34,410 nucleotides of DNA, taken from NCBI GenBank assembly GCA_024401365.1, contig JAKSLE010000026.1, positions 1 through 34,410 on the forward strand. Direction: 5' to 3'. This document shows positions 17,676-29,400 of this stretch, in pieces. A program made the translations under genes and the position numbers. The stretch comes from Bacteroidales bacterium (GTDB lineage Bacteria > Bacteroidota > Bacteroidia > Bacteroidales > Marinilabiliaceae). The first letter of the stretch is position 1, and each line of letters begins with the position of its first letter. Under the pieces are notes generated by a model. That model was given only the letters and a program-made list of their open reading frames with translations. It had not been told where the DNA came from and made no database searches.

Positions 17676-18704
17676 ATGACTTATAATGTGTTTTGTACTT
17701 ATCGACTGATTTTTTCTATGGTCGGGGTATGCTTTGCTGTGTGTATTATGGCGCAGGAAGGTAATGTCTCATCGTATAGACTAGAATGGGGGTGTGAAGC
17801 TACATCGGAATTGCAGGTAACGCAGGATGGTGACTGGAACTTTGCCAATTTGCTCAGGCTCAATGCTTCTATGGGTGTGGGTAACAGCCTTTTGCTTGAG
17901 GTTGGCTCGTTAAGCACGTACATGACGGCTGAGGAGAGTATCGGTGGCGACTTGCAGACATTTTCCAATATGGATGCGGGCAATATACCCTTTGCCCTTA
18001 GTCTGCTCGACTTGGGGTGGCATATCAATGAACGTCAGACGCTGTTTTTTGGTGTTCGTAATATGAACGAGGACTACTTTGTGAGTGATGTCACGTCGTT
18101 TTTTACCAATAGTTCCTGCGGAATATACCCAACTTTGAGCGCCAATTACTCGATTGCCAACTATCCTATGGCTTCGGTGGGGGTGCATTATAGCTATACT
18201 GCTGAGCGTTGGGCTTTTCAGGCTTCGCTATATAACGGACAAGGCTACAACCATTTCACGGGTCGCGATAATGTGTTCAGGTTTTGCCCCAAGAGTGATG
18301 GCGTATTTGGCCTGGTGCAGGTGGGGCATACCAATAATGGAAGACGTTACTTCTTGGGCAATGCTATCCATGGTAGAGGCGGTGTAGCTCTTACGCCATG
18401 GTTTTACACAGAGCAAAGCATAAACGACAATATAGCTCTGATAGCTGGTTGCTCTCGAGCTTTTGGGAAAGACGTTGAATGTCGTGACTTCGTGGGGGTA
18501 GGCGCTCATTTTAAGTTGCGTCGCTCGGAATGGGGTGTTTTTTCTGACTATTCGCGCTTTGCAGAAGCGAAAGAATTTGCCACCGAGGTCACGTGTACAG
18601 TTCCTATCGGGGAGTATCTGTATCTGCAGCCCGTTGCTCACGTGATAAAGACAGGCGACCGGTGGGGCAGTGCATACTGTTTGAGGGTTGGAGTGCAGCT
18701 ATAA
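17676..18704 (+). CDS. Outer-membrane beta-barrel porin, OprB-like
   Basis: 342 residues from the ATG at 17676. A signal peptide (RLIFSMVGVCFAVCIMAQ) is followed by alternating amphipathic strands throughout (LLLEVGSLSTYM, TLFFGVRNMNEDYFV, ASVGVHYSYTAERWAFQAS, YLYLQPVAHVIK), ending in CLRVGVQL, a typical outer-membrane C-terminal strand. The FFTNSSCGIYPTLSANY...YPMASVGVHY stretch resembles carbohydrate-selective porins of the OprB type, but I cannot confirm this without a profile search. Probably lets small solutes through the outer membrane. A single gene between two regulatory signals; there is no partner of SusC/SusD type nearby. Several cysteines are present, which is unusual for a porin. 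Confidence 0.7.
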   Translation: MTYNVFCTYRLIFSMVGVCFAVCIMAQEGNVSSYRLEWGCEATSELQVTQDGDWNFANLLRLNASMGVGNSLLLEVGSLSTYMTAEESIGGDLQTFSNMDAGNIPFALSLLDLGWHINERQTLFFGVRNMNEDYFVSDVTSFFTNSSCGIYPTLSANYSIANYPMASVGVHYSYTAERWAFQASLYNGQGYNHFTGRDNVFRFCPKSDGVFGLVQVGHTNNGRRYFLGNAIHGRGGVALTPWFYTEQSINDNIALIAGCSRAFGKDVECRDFVGVGAHFKLRRSEWGVFSDYSRFAEAKEFATEVTCTVPIGEYLYLQPVAHVIKTGDRWGSAYCLRVGVQL

Positions 18705-18711
18705 TAGTGCA

Positions 18712-18738
18712 ATCCAAAGGATCTGAATTGTTTTTTTT
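18712..18738 (+). terminator. Weak terminator candidate after porin gene
   Basis: A short hairpin (ATCC, AAA loop, GGAT at 18712-18722) followed eight bases later by eight T residues (18731-18738). The stem is too short for confidence. The rest of the 125-bp spacer to the LRR gene has a TATTTTTA element (18772-18779), an imperfect -7 box, and a small CCGC/GCGG hairpin at 18790-18801. Confidence 0.3.
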
Positions 18739-18829
18739 CTTCAAGTAGAGATTATGTGATATATAAATTGCTATTTTTACGCCGAAAAACCGCGAGTGCG
18801 GTGCGTTATTAATATTCAATTCACGTATC

Positions 18830-20077
18830 ATGAAAATTTTATCTCTTTTTGCAGTATTTCTCCTTTGTGTAGCTGCTTGGGCCGAGGAACCAACCCCCGC
18901 GCCTGTTACGAGTGGAACATGTGGCGCTAACCTTAAATGGAACTACGACACGGGAACGAAGACACTTACCATTACTGGTACAGGTGCAATGGCTGACTAT
19001 AGCGAAAACCCTGCAGAATGGAGTTCGCTCAGCATTGATGCATTGGTTATTGGTGAGGGCGTGACTACTGTAGGAGATTTCGCTTTTGACATGATGTTTT
19101 GCATCAATAGTGTCAGTTTCCCTTCGACGCTCACCTATATTGGTGATGACGCTTTTAGGTATGCTAGAATGACTTCAGTGGTAATCCCTGAAGGAGTTAC
19201 GGCAATTGGTTCATACGCGTTCAGTACTTGCACTAAACTGGCATCCGTCTCATTGCCATCGACTCTTAGTGAGTGTGAACAGAATATTTTCAATAATTGT
19301 CAAGAGTTGACCCAAGTGACATTTGCATCTGGCATTAAAGCCATTGATTGTATGTATATGTTCAACGCATGCAATAATCTTGAGTCTGTGACAATACCTG
19401 CTGGAGTTACAAAATTGGGTTCGGGCTTATTTAGTAACTCTGGTGTCAAGAACATAGTTATCCCAGCTGGTGTTACTGCACTACCTGACTTTCTATTCTC
19501 TTCGTGTTCTTTATTGGAGTCTGTTTCATTGCCTTCTACTGTAGAATCAATAGGTGTAGCTGCTTTTTATGGATGTAAATCGCTTTCTTCGTTGACAATT
19601 CCTAATGGGGTTACGACTATTGGTGATCGCGCTTTTGCAGACTGTTCTAATTTGGCAAATATTGCAATTCCTTCATCGCTGACAACAATTAAAAGTGATG
19701 TTTTCTCCATGACTAAAGTTGAGGAGGTTACACTTCCCGCGTCGGTTACTACATTGGGTGATGTGTTTAAAATGTCGCGTGTTGAGACAGTTACAATCCT
19801 ATCTGAGGTGCCCCCAACATTTGAGGGAGATACCGATGATCCATTTTACTTCGGTGTAAGAGGTATGGTTGTGAGAGTACCATATGGTTCTGCTTCGGCG
19901 TATGTGGCTGATCCTGTCTTCAGTAAAGCGGAGTCGATAATTGAGTTTGGAGGAACAGCTATCAAGTCTACAATTGACCGCTCTGCAAACAAGGCTCTAA
20001 AGGTTGTAGAGAACGGTAAGGTAGTCATTATCCGTGACGGCGAGAAATACGACTTGGGCGGTGCTCGTTTGAAATAG
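18830..20077 (+). CDS. BspA-type leucine-rich-repeat surface protein
   Basis: 415 residues. The signal peptide MKILSLFAVFLLCVAAWA is followed by a short lead domain (GTCGANLKWNYDTGTKTLTI, a common opening in these proteins). About ten LRR_5 repeats follow, with the pattern LxxVxIPxGVTxIGxxAFxxCxxL between residues about 65 and 330 (for example SVVIPEGVTAIGSYAFSTC). The C-terminus (ALKVVENGKVVIIRDG, then EKYDLGGARLK) resembles the short tails found on many Prevotella secreted proteins, possibly a sorting or anchoring tail. BspA-type proteins are adhesins that bind host proteins or other bacteria. It is followed by a strong terminator, so it is monocistronic, directly upstream of another predicted surface protein. 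Confidence 0.9.
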   Translation: MKILSLFAVFLLCVAAWAEEPTPAPVTSGTCGANLKWNYDTGTKTLTITGTGAMADYSENPAEWSSLSIDALVIGEGVTTVGDFAFDMMFCINSVSFPSTLTYIGDDAFRYARMTSVVIPEGVTAIGSYAFSTCTKLASVSLPSTLSECEQNIFNNCQELTQVTFASGIKAIDCMYMFNACNNLESVTIPAGVTKLGSGLFSNSGVKNIVIPAGVTALPDFLFSSCSLLESVSLPSTVESIGVAAFYGCKSLSSLTIPNGVTTIGDRAFADCSNLANIAIPSSLTTIKSDVFSMTKVEEVTLPASVTTLGDVFKMSRVETVTILSEVPPTFEGDTDDPFYFGVRGMVVRVPYGSASAYVADPVFSKAESIIEFGGTAIKSTIDRSANKALKVVENGKVVIIRDGEKYDLGGARLK

Positions 20078-20103
20078 TACGGTATAAGTATATTTATACA
20101 TTG

Positions 20104-20136
20104 AAGAGACGCGATTTTTGTCGCGTCTCTTTTTTG
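20104..20136 (+). terminator. Rho-independent terminator after LRR gene
   Basis: 11-bp perfect stem AAGAGACGCGA (20104-20114) / TCGCGTCTCTT (20121-20131), 6-nt loop TTTTTG, followed by a run of T residues. Clear intrinsic terminator 27 bp after the stop codon. Confidence 0.9.
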
Positions 20137-20157
20137 CATATGGTTTTCAAATCCCTG

Positions 20158-20235
20158 GAATCTGCGAAATCTGCGTGCCACAAACAAATACCCATATAAG
20201 TATCCGTATCAATCCGTATGAGAAATAATCCCAGA
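20158..20235 (+). repeat. Solo copy of the 'AATCTGCG' dispersed repeat
   Basis: Contains GGAATCTGCGAAATCTGCGT and, further on, TATCAATCCGTATGAGAAA followed by TAATCCCAGAAT. These match the tandem units at 30602-31067 and 34041-34410, the second part closely resembling 34185-34205. It lies in the 330-bp spacer between the LRR gene and the giant T9SS gene, which otherwise holds only the terminator and the promoter at 20304-20335. Confidence 0.7.
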
Positions 20236-20303
20236 ATTTTTCCCCACACACAGTTAATAACCTCACCCACAGAGACAAAATTTCTTAAAAATTGATTCTT
20301 TTC

Positions 20304-20335
20304 CTTGTTGGGGATAACTTTTAGCTCTAATTTTG
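20304..20335 (+). promoter_or_regulatory. Promoter of the giant T9SS cargo gene
   Basis: CTTG at 20304-20307, 20 bases, then TAATTTTG at 20328-20335 (exact TAnnTTTG). Predicted start near 20340 and an untranslated leader of about 67 nt to the ATG at 20408, the longest leader among the plus-strand genes here. Confidence 0.6.
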
Positions 20336-20407
20336 CGTATTGAAACACAAATAGGGGGATACTATATCCAGCCTAGTAGTATTAACAGGAATAAATATAC
20401 CTAATAT

Positions 20408-23400
20408 ATGAAACGATACACTAAGTTTTTAACGATTGTATTAGTCACACTTATTGCAGTGGTGAACACTGTTGTAGCGCAGCAATCGTTCTACAGCTAT
20501 AAGCCGTATGGTACATGGGATAGTCCTTATTCTTGGACTACGGTTAGTGGTGGTCTTCAGTATCAGAATGAAGAGTTGCTTTATCCTACTATGAATGCAG
20601 CTACAGGTAACATTGTTACTATTTCTGAGAACAAGAGTATGACATTCAACGGTTCAGAAGATGTTTTTGTAAAATCTTTGGATGTCAAGGGTACACTCGT
20701 TCTTGAAGGCGAGAACTCAATTAATGTTGAGAGGCTTACTGGTAAGGGCGAGATTCAGTTGAAGTCGTTCAGCCAGTTGAAGGTTAAAGCAGCAGATGGA
20801 ACATATAAGCCAATTAATTCATTTGCGGGTACTATCACGCTTGTCGGTACTGTTAACTTGAATGCGACTGAAGCGAATAAGTACAATTTTGCAAATATCA
20901 TCGTAAAGTCGGGCGAGACGACTATTACGGGTTCATTGACTGTTGCAAACAATTTGACAATTAGAGGGTTAGGCTCATTGGTGTTTGCTAATGTCGCAAA
21001 CAATAAACTTGTAGTAGGTGGCGATCTCACTATCGCAACTGGTGGACAGTTGAGCGCATTGGGAACTCAAGACAATACTCTTGAGGTAAGAGGTAGCTTG
21101 TTGAATAATGGTACTATTGGTGGTGTTCATATTGATGAGTCAAGCATTGTTGTCAATATCACTGATGAGCAAATCAGAAGCAAATATAACCTGACTCAGC
21201 CTACAGCTCCAGGTACTAAAGGATTTTCTTTGAGGTCCAGTGGTACTAGTTATATTGACCCAAGAGGTCAAGCATATCTTGCCGATATCGATAAGGGAGC
21301 CGAAATAGAAGTTAATTGGCAATCAAGTTGGAGCACGCAGCCTAAGGGAACTTTGGTCTTGAAAATTGGTGATTATACATTGTTCTCAAAGGAAGTGTCA
21401 ACAAATACTTATAATTTGACTAATACTTTTACTGTGGATGATAGAGTTGCTGCATTATTGCGATCCAATAAAGCTATTGTAGCAACCACAACGAGAACAA
21501 GTATATCAAGTATTACAATTAAGAATTATATCTCAAAGAGCGCAAATGATGCTTACGAGGCAGCCTTGGCTCAGTATAATACAGAACTGGCGGCCAAACG
21601 TGAGATTATGGAAGGCGAAGAGCGTCAGCGTCTGTTGGAGCAGATGATTAGTGAGGCAGCTTCTTCTTCTAGCTACATTACGGTTGAATTTACAGGAAAC
21701 AAAGATGCTGTTTTCCGTAATGTCGGTTTTGCTAAGTTTTACCACGTAAGAGGTTTGAAGGATAAAGGAAGGAGAATCGAGATTACAAACACAAATGGCG
21801 AAGATGCACTTATGGCTGTAGCTCCAACATTTAATGTAAAGAACTACAAAAACCTTCCATGGTCTGTAACATCTGGTATTCTTTCGCTTGGTGACGGTGT
21901 ACAGATTGATGCTTGGGGTGTCCCTCAGCTTAATACATACTACGATCACAGCATCGCTAGTTATATAGCGAAGAATGGTGCTATGTATATACCTAGTGGA
22001 GCAGTGTTGGAAATTGCTGGCGCAAAAGTCAGCGTAGGCGAAGCAGGTACAGATAACAATAGTAGGTATCGTGGCGCTGTGCTCATTGCGGGTACATTAA
22101 GAATGAAGGCAGGTGAATTGAATTTGCCTGACTATTCACCTGGTATATTCTTTATTAATGCTTCTGAGTATGGTGAAGCAAAGTCGACAGTACAACCACA
22201 GTTGTCTGTTGATGGTGGTGTCATAAACACAACTCGTATTGGAGTTTATAAGTATCAGCCTGCTGCGTTTAGTATGTCTGATGGTGAAATAAACTTTAAT
22301 AAGGAACTTAAGAATCCTGGTGATCAATATAATAAGTCTTTGTACTTGTCTACGGGCTCTCAGTTCGCTATGACTGGTGGTGTCATGACAATTACAAAAA
22401 CTCATACAAATTGGTCAAAAAAGGACATCAGAGGTATTTGGTTGGCCGACGACGCTAATGCAGATACTGATTCATATGTTCCATTGACATTTAATGTTAG
22501 TGGAGGTGAAATCGTTATTGATGGTACAGGTATGGGTGGTAACGAATTCCAGATATTTGGTCCTGGAATGAGTTTCCCTAATCTTACAATTAAGAATAAT
22601 GCGAAAGTTGCAGTAAATAATTTAAATACGTGGCCAGGTTATTTGGATAATCGTGTCTCTATTATAGACATGAATATTGGAAACGGATGTACTTTGAAGG
22701 TTTCAAAGTGTCGACTGCTTGTGTCTGGTAACGTAACATTAGGCTCCAATATTACATTACAAACTCCTGATGGTTCTGATCATGAGACGCTTGGTGCTGC
22801 ATACAGAAGAGATTTAGTATTCTGTGGCAGTAAGAATGTTACCTATTCAGATGCAGCTGCTAATGGTACAAGGTGGAAAAATGTAGTTTTGCAGAAGCCT
22901 GCAGGGTCAAAGATTACCATGAATGGTAACGGTTTGTATATGACTGGCAACTTGACTGCTGAATATGGTAAGATTGTTGGAAAGGTTAATATGGTCGGTT
23001 CTACAACTGAGACTATTACAGATAATTCCGACAATGTATCGTTTGCTGAAACTGAGCTCCATATTACAAATAATGTTGAGTTGGCAACCGATACACACTT
23101 TAATAATGTTATTTTCGATGCCGATAATAAGAGATTTAGCTTGTTGTCGTACAACCTTAAGCTTGAAGCTTATCCGTCTAGAACACAAGGTGATTGGGAT
23201 GAGAATTCAATGTTCTATACCAATAATAACGAAGCAGCTGGTGGTATTACATTACCTGTCCCATCGTCGTTGTCAAGCAATGATGCTATAACTGTTCACA
23301 TTGGAACATATGATGCACCTCAAGTTAAGTGTAAAAACTACATCTATACTCAGGTAAGGGCAAGGTATACAGCTCCTGCTAATTCTGGAAAGTATTGGAC

Positions 23401-26400
23401 AGTTGTTCCAGTTAACAATCTTCATCCTGTAATCCAATCGAGTGGTTTCAATGGTACATCATTTGACTTCTATTATATTTTCAAGTCAGATGTAAGTGAT
23501 TCAGATGCTAGAGCCATATCTGGTGGAGCAACGTATTATTGTAGGATGAAGAATAGATATAGTGTAACAGATTATAGAATTAAAACGCTTGACGTTGGAG
23601 GAACTTCTGTTATTTCTATTATAGATGATAAAGTAACGCAAGGTTGTGGAACGCCGGGTACTGAGGATAAATATACTGGCTTCCCTGGTTGGTATATTAT
23701 GAATTGTTCCACTTATGCATCATCTGATTTTACCATTAGTGCAATGACCTCAGATCCCGGTTCATCATACGTTTCAGTTGCTAATGGTAATTGGTATGAG
23801 AATATATGGAAAAAGTCGGACGACAACAGTGCTAATCCTACTAAGTATTCAGGTACTGTATTTAAAGCAACTACAAATGTGACTGTAAAGCATAATGTTA
23901 AAGTATATGGAGATAATAATGGTGGTGGCACTCATTTCAAGGCTGGTAAATTAGTCATAGATGAAGGGGCTACTCTTGAATTTGATTGTAACGAGATAGG
24001 GAATGTGTCTGTAAAGACTCTCGATGGTGAAGGTGTTTTGCAGTATAATTATAATGGTGGCAGTAAGATGCTTAGTGCAAACGTTTCTCGTTTCTATAGC
24101 AACAAGAAAGCTACTGTTAGGTACGTTATATCGCAAGCGTTAGATCAGATGTCAGGGACAAATGTAATGCCTAACCTTGAAATTGTCTCTACTGCATCAG
24201 GGTCTACCAAGTTCAATTGGTTGCTAAATTCATCTTCTACATCTAAGATTCTTGGTAATTTAACCATTGGAGAGAACGTAGATGCTTATCTTCATTCATG
24301 GGATAACGCGACATTGTCGGTAGAGGGTGATGTAAATGTCGCTCAGAATGGTAGGTGGTCAATATATAGCTCAAGAACGAGTGACAAACCTAATGAAGGA
24401 CGACCTGAGACGCTTATTTTCCATGGTAAAATCACTAATAACGGTCTTATTACTAGACAGATAGTGAAGGATAACCAAAATAAGAATGCTATAGCAAATG
24501 TTTATTTCTACGCAAGTATTGTAAACAACGGTACCATAGATCTTGAAGGGTTTAGTGTCTCAGCAGAGGGTGAGTCTCACAGCACAATTTCAGGTACATC
24601 TACTACTAAGGGCAAGACAAATCTTGGTGACTTGCACTTGAATAAGACTATTGGAACTGTGGGTATCACAACACAGCTTCCACTTGGCGATGCTACAGGT
24701 CTCTGTCTCTTGAAGATCGACCGTGGTCTCTTCCGTCATGCGTATGCAGGTGATATGATTACATACAAGGGTGATGACTGCTTCTACATCCCTGGCGATA
24801 GCAAGTTCTCTGTAGATAATGGTACAGCTCGTTTGTATGTGGCAGAGCCAACATCTGATAAGTGCGACCGTGTTAAGCTATCTGGTACTATCGAGGTGGC
24901 TAAGGGTGCTACACTTGATAACTTGGGTGGTATTGGATATACAAGTGGATCGAAGTTGACCAATAGAGGTGTTATTAATGCAGCGTTCTTATCTCCATTT
25001 GGTGGTGATGCGGACATTAACTTCACTCAAGTAGGAGGAACAACTTTTAAATTAGGACAGTCTTCAAATTATACGACCTACGATGAATATGGTGTATTTG
25101 ATGTTAGAGAGGGTTCAACCATTTCTATTACTGGAGGTTCTTTCTATATTTATCGAACAGCTAAAGACGACACTAATCCTACAATATTCTGCCATCCTAA
25201 TGTAAGTAATTTTGCTGACGGCGTAAGAGTGAATATTAATACACCTACAGAAAAGATTTGTAGGATAGATGCGAATTCTTTGGGTTATTTGTATGTCGGT
25301 AGTGTGGGGGGTGTTTCCTCAAAGGCTATGATAGCTAATAATCCGCTGAGACTTAGTCGTCTATATATTGCAAATGGTGAATTCTATTGTTGCGGCTATG
25401 ATCTCACGATTAAACACGTATCTAATGCTGCGCTAACATTAGTTGATAGAAATTGTGTCTTTAGTGTTGGGAATATTGATGGAAGTAGAAATGATATTAA
25501 TACAGTGACTTTTGAATGCATTGATGCAGAGCAGAGGGTGTCATCTGCTGCTAGTGATCTTTCATTTAACAATTTGGTATTTAAAGGATTGAATTTGAAG
25601 TTAAGTTGTGATATCAATATTAACGGAGAATTACGTGTAGATAAGGGTATTGTTCAGTCGTCGAAAATAATCCATTCTCGTGGAGATGTTTATGTTAACC
25701 AAGGTGCATCTGTAAATGCTGCATTGGTTATGGAGGGTACTGCTAACGAGCAGGCATTGAAGAATGAAGGTGAGATATCTAACTTGGTGATTAATAATGC
25801 TTTGGGTATTAATGCAACTGTTCAGCAGAATTATCCAAATACTATTACATCTGAGTTGTTGTTCCGTAAGGGTAACCTCCGTATCGGTAATAACTACCTC
25901 GATATTAGGGAGTCTGCTACAATTACGGATTACACAGGTGCTGGTGATGAGGCATCCTTCGGTCCAAATATGATGATTGTTACCAATGCATCTTATACCG
26001 ACCGTGGTGTACGTCTCTACTTCAACGCTGGTCAGGAGCGTAATATGGTACTCCCATTGGGTGATGGCTTTAAGTATTCTCCATTCGAGTTGAACCATGT
26101 AGTTGCTGAGGCTCAGGGTAATATCACCATCCGTGCTAATAAGGGTGTTAACTCATCTATCAGCAATAGTGATCTCTCTAAGACCAACTTTCTCAAGTTC
26201 TTCTGGACAGTCAATGCTAGTACAGCCTTCAGAGTTGCATCTGGCAGCTTCGTTATGAAAGACGATATTGCTGATGCAATCGGCTTAGGTTCAACATGTT
26301 CATTGCAGTCAGACGACGAGCATAAGTATGTCACATGTGTATTGAACAATACAACTGGTGAGTATGATATCAATGGTGGTAAGCTTGGTTCCACACGACT

Positions 26401-29400
26401 TATGTACAGTGGTACACAGTATGCGTATCTTGTATTGACATTCGACAAACTCACTGCTAAGGATGTTTCAGGTATCTATACTGCAGGTTGTATACTCGAT
26501 TTGCCTACCGATGGTGTTGGTACTTATCGTTCGGTTGCTGATGGTAACTGGAGTGGACAGGCTATATGGCAGAAGTTCAATCGTGAGACAAATTCATTTG
26601 AGGGGCCAGCTATTGAGGTGCCAAACAAGAATGGTTGTAAGTTTATTGTCAACCACAATGTAGTCTTGCATCCAGGTACAGATCCTGCAACTGATCCAGG
26701 TGACTCATTCATGAATATCTTCATGCTCGAGATTCAAGAGAATGGTGTAGTCGACTTCAACGCTACAGAGAACAATAATATCGGTTCTATCACAGGTACA
26801 GGTAAGATGATTCTTCGCTCTGCCGATGTGCCAGGTGCCGATTGCAATGAGTTCTTTGCTGAGGGCGGTGGTACTATAGAGTATTCAAGCAAGGATGTTG
26901 CTGTCGATTACAACGTATTCCTCCTCTCGCCAGTTCACAACAAGGTGATATTCTCTGGTAAGGGTAAGCGTATCTTGCCAAGTACAAATGATGTCATTGC
27001 AAATGGTGAGGTTATTGCAAATGGTGAGGTAGAGTTGGTACTCAGCGGTCAGGACTTCTTCATGCAGAAGGACTTTACCGTAAACAACAATACAGTATCA
27101 TGTACAGGTGATGGTTGCTTTATCTTCAATGGCAACGTTCCACAGGTAATGACAATCCCAGCGCCAATGTCTATAGCAGGTATTGGTGTTGACAATGCAC
27201 GTGGTTTGACTATCAACAATGATCTTACTGTAGGTAGCCTTACATTGACATCTGGTTATATCAAGATGGCAACAGATAAGACTTTGGCTATGGAGAGCGT
27301 ACAGTCGACAGTGAAGGTCAACAATGCTTCAAGCTTTGTTGATGGTTGGTTCTCTCGTCCAGTCGATGCTGCTAAGTATGTCACATTCCCTGTAGGTAAT
27401 GCCAATCGTGCAGCTTCTACAGATATCTACGCAACTGCTGCTGGTGTTTGGAAGGTACGATACACCAATAGAAAGTATGCGGCAGATGGTTCTGATCTCT
27501 ACAATAAGATTATGTCCGACCTCAACAATTCTATCGAGGGTATCGACAACGAGTATTGGGAGATTGATGGTCCAGCTAATGCAAGAGTTAGACTCCGTTG
27601 GGATGAGGAGTCTAACGTAACTGATGTAAGCAACTTGAGAGTTATTACACAGAGGAATGCTTCAGATTGGAAGTCTCTTACATACAGCAAGGGTGCATAC
27701 AATGCTACATCAGGTGTTCTTGTAACATCATCGCAGAGTTCTCGCGTAGGCAGCACACCACGAGTGTTCTTCTTCTCTACAAGTGCTGAGTCGGCTAGCT
27801 ACGAGTGGTGGGGCGGTGTAAGCAGCAGATGGGATGAGCCAGGCAACTGGAGTAAGAATGCAGTTCCATCTTCTACATCAGATATTACCATTATTCCTCT
27901 CGGTGATGATGCAAATCTCTTGGTTATCGACGATGATATTGATAATGGCAGAGCTAATGCTAAGTCTATCGTTATCGAGAATGGTGCTAAGATGACATTG
28001 CAAGGTGCAGGAACAATACTCTACGTTGAAGGGGATGTGACAATCAACACAGGAGGTCAGTTGACACTCAAGTATGATGTTGATGCCAATCCAAACTTCT
28101 TCGTTAAGGGTATCGTTACAGGTAAGACTACTGTAGAGCGTTCTATTGAGGCTGGCAGAAAGTACTACCTCGGTTCTGCAGTCACGGAGAGAAATATTAC
28201 TACAGGTAGCGACTGGAATGAGTCATATCTCTACATCCGTAAGTACGATCATCCAAACTACAAGTTTACAAACCCAGGCATGGTTGCTGGCAAGTACAGC
28301 TTCGACCGCCATGCTACATACGAGGGTGAGCCTAACTCATTGGCTGAGTCGTTGTGTACATTCGGTATTTACAACCTCGTAGGCAGCAGCGGACACGGCG
28401 ATGTAGTTACAGGTCAGAAGTACTCTTTCTTCCAGACTGGTACAGTATCTAATGCTACTAAGAAGTATACTCTGAATGCTTATCAGGGCTCTAACTGGTA
28501 TAGTAACCCATATCCATTCTCTTTGAAGATGACAAGGGATGCTATCAAGGTAATACGTCCTACTACTGGCAGTCAGATCGAGGAGACAGTCTACTCATAC
28601 GTAGTTGTTGATGATCAAGGCACATTCGACTGGAAGACATTCAACTTCGGTATTGGCGTTGGTCAGAGCTCTCTTGATGCTTTGGCACCATTCCAGGGAT
28701 TCGAGATCCTTTGTCAGGATGGCAACAAGGTATTCAATAATAACAATGTCAAATCGCAGCTCCAGTTGTCTCCAGTACTCTATTCAGAGGCTCCAGTCAA
28801 CTTGAAGTCGGCAGTGCTCGATCCTACAGTAGGCAAGGTTCTCCGTATCTTTGCAGGTAACGACTTGAGTTCAGACGAGCTAGTACTTCTCCTCAACGAC
28901 GAGGGTAGCATGGATAGAGTAATCGGCGACTCAGAGAAGAAGCCAAATCCTGCTCCTGATCTACTTAATGGTATCAGTACAAATAAGGGCGATAATGCTC
29001 TTGTTATTACTCACATGCCATCTGTACAAGAGTTGATAGCTCGAGGTATCACACTCCCAATCAATCTCTCTAAGGCAACAAAGGCAGATGAGTTGGTACT
29101 CTGGATCAAGAATATTGAGGAGTTCGATTTCACAGGTGATATCTACTTGATAGATAACCTCACAAGTGAAAAGTTCAACTTTACACGCGATGGTGAGTAT
29201 ACCTGTACAAACTTGGATAACCTCTATCCTGGTCGTTTCGAATTGTCATTCGTTCCTTCTGAAGAGAACATTCATCTTGGTGCAACAGCAATTGAGGAAA
29301 CAAAATCAGATGCCGGTCGTATCAAGATATGGGCTGAGTCGGAAGAGACAGCTCGAGTAACGATATTTGGCGATGTTGATAGTAATGCACGTGCTATAGT

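Noticed and set aside
25631-26098. 155-codon minus-strand frame inside the giant gene
   Set aside because: Antisense shadow with no domain, promoter or start context, while the plus-strand frame is continuous.
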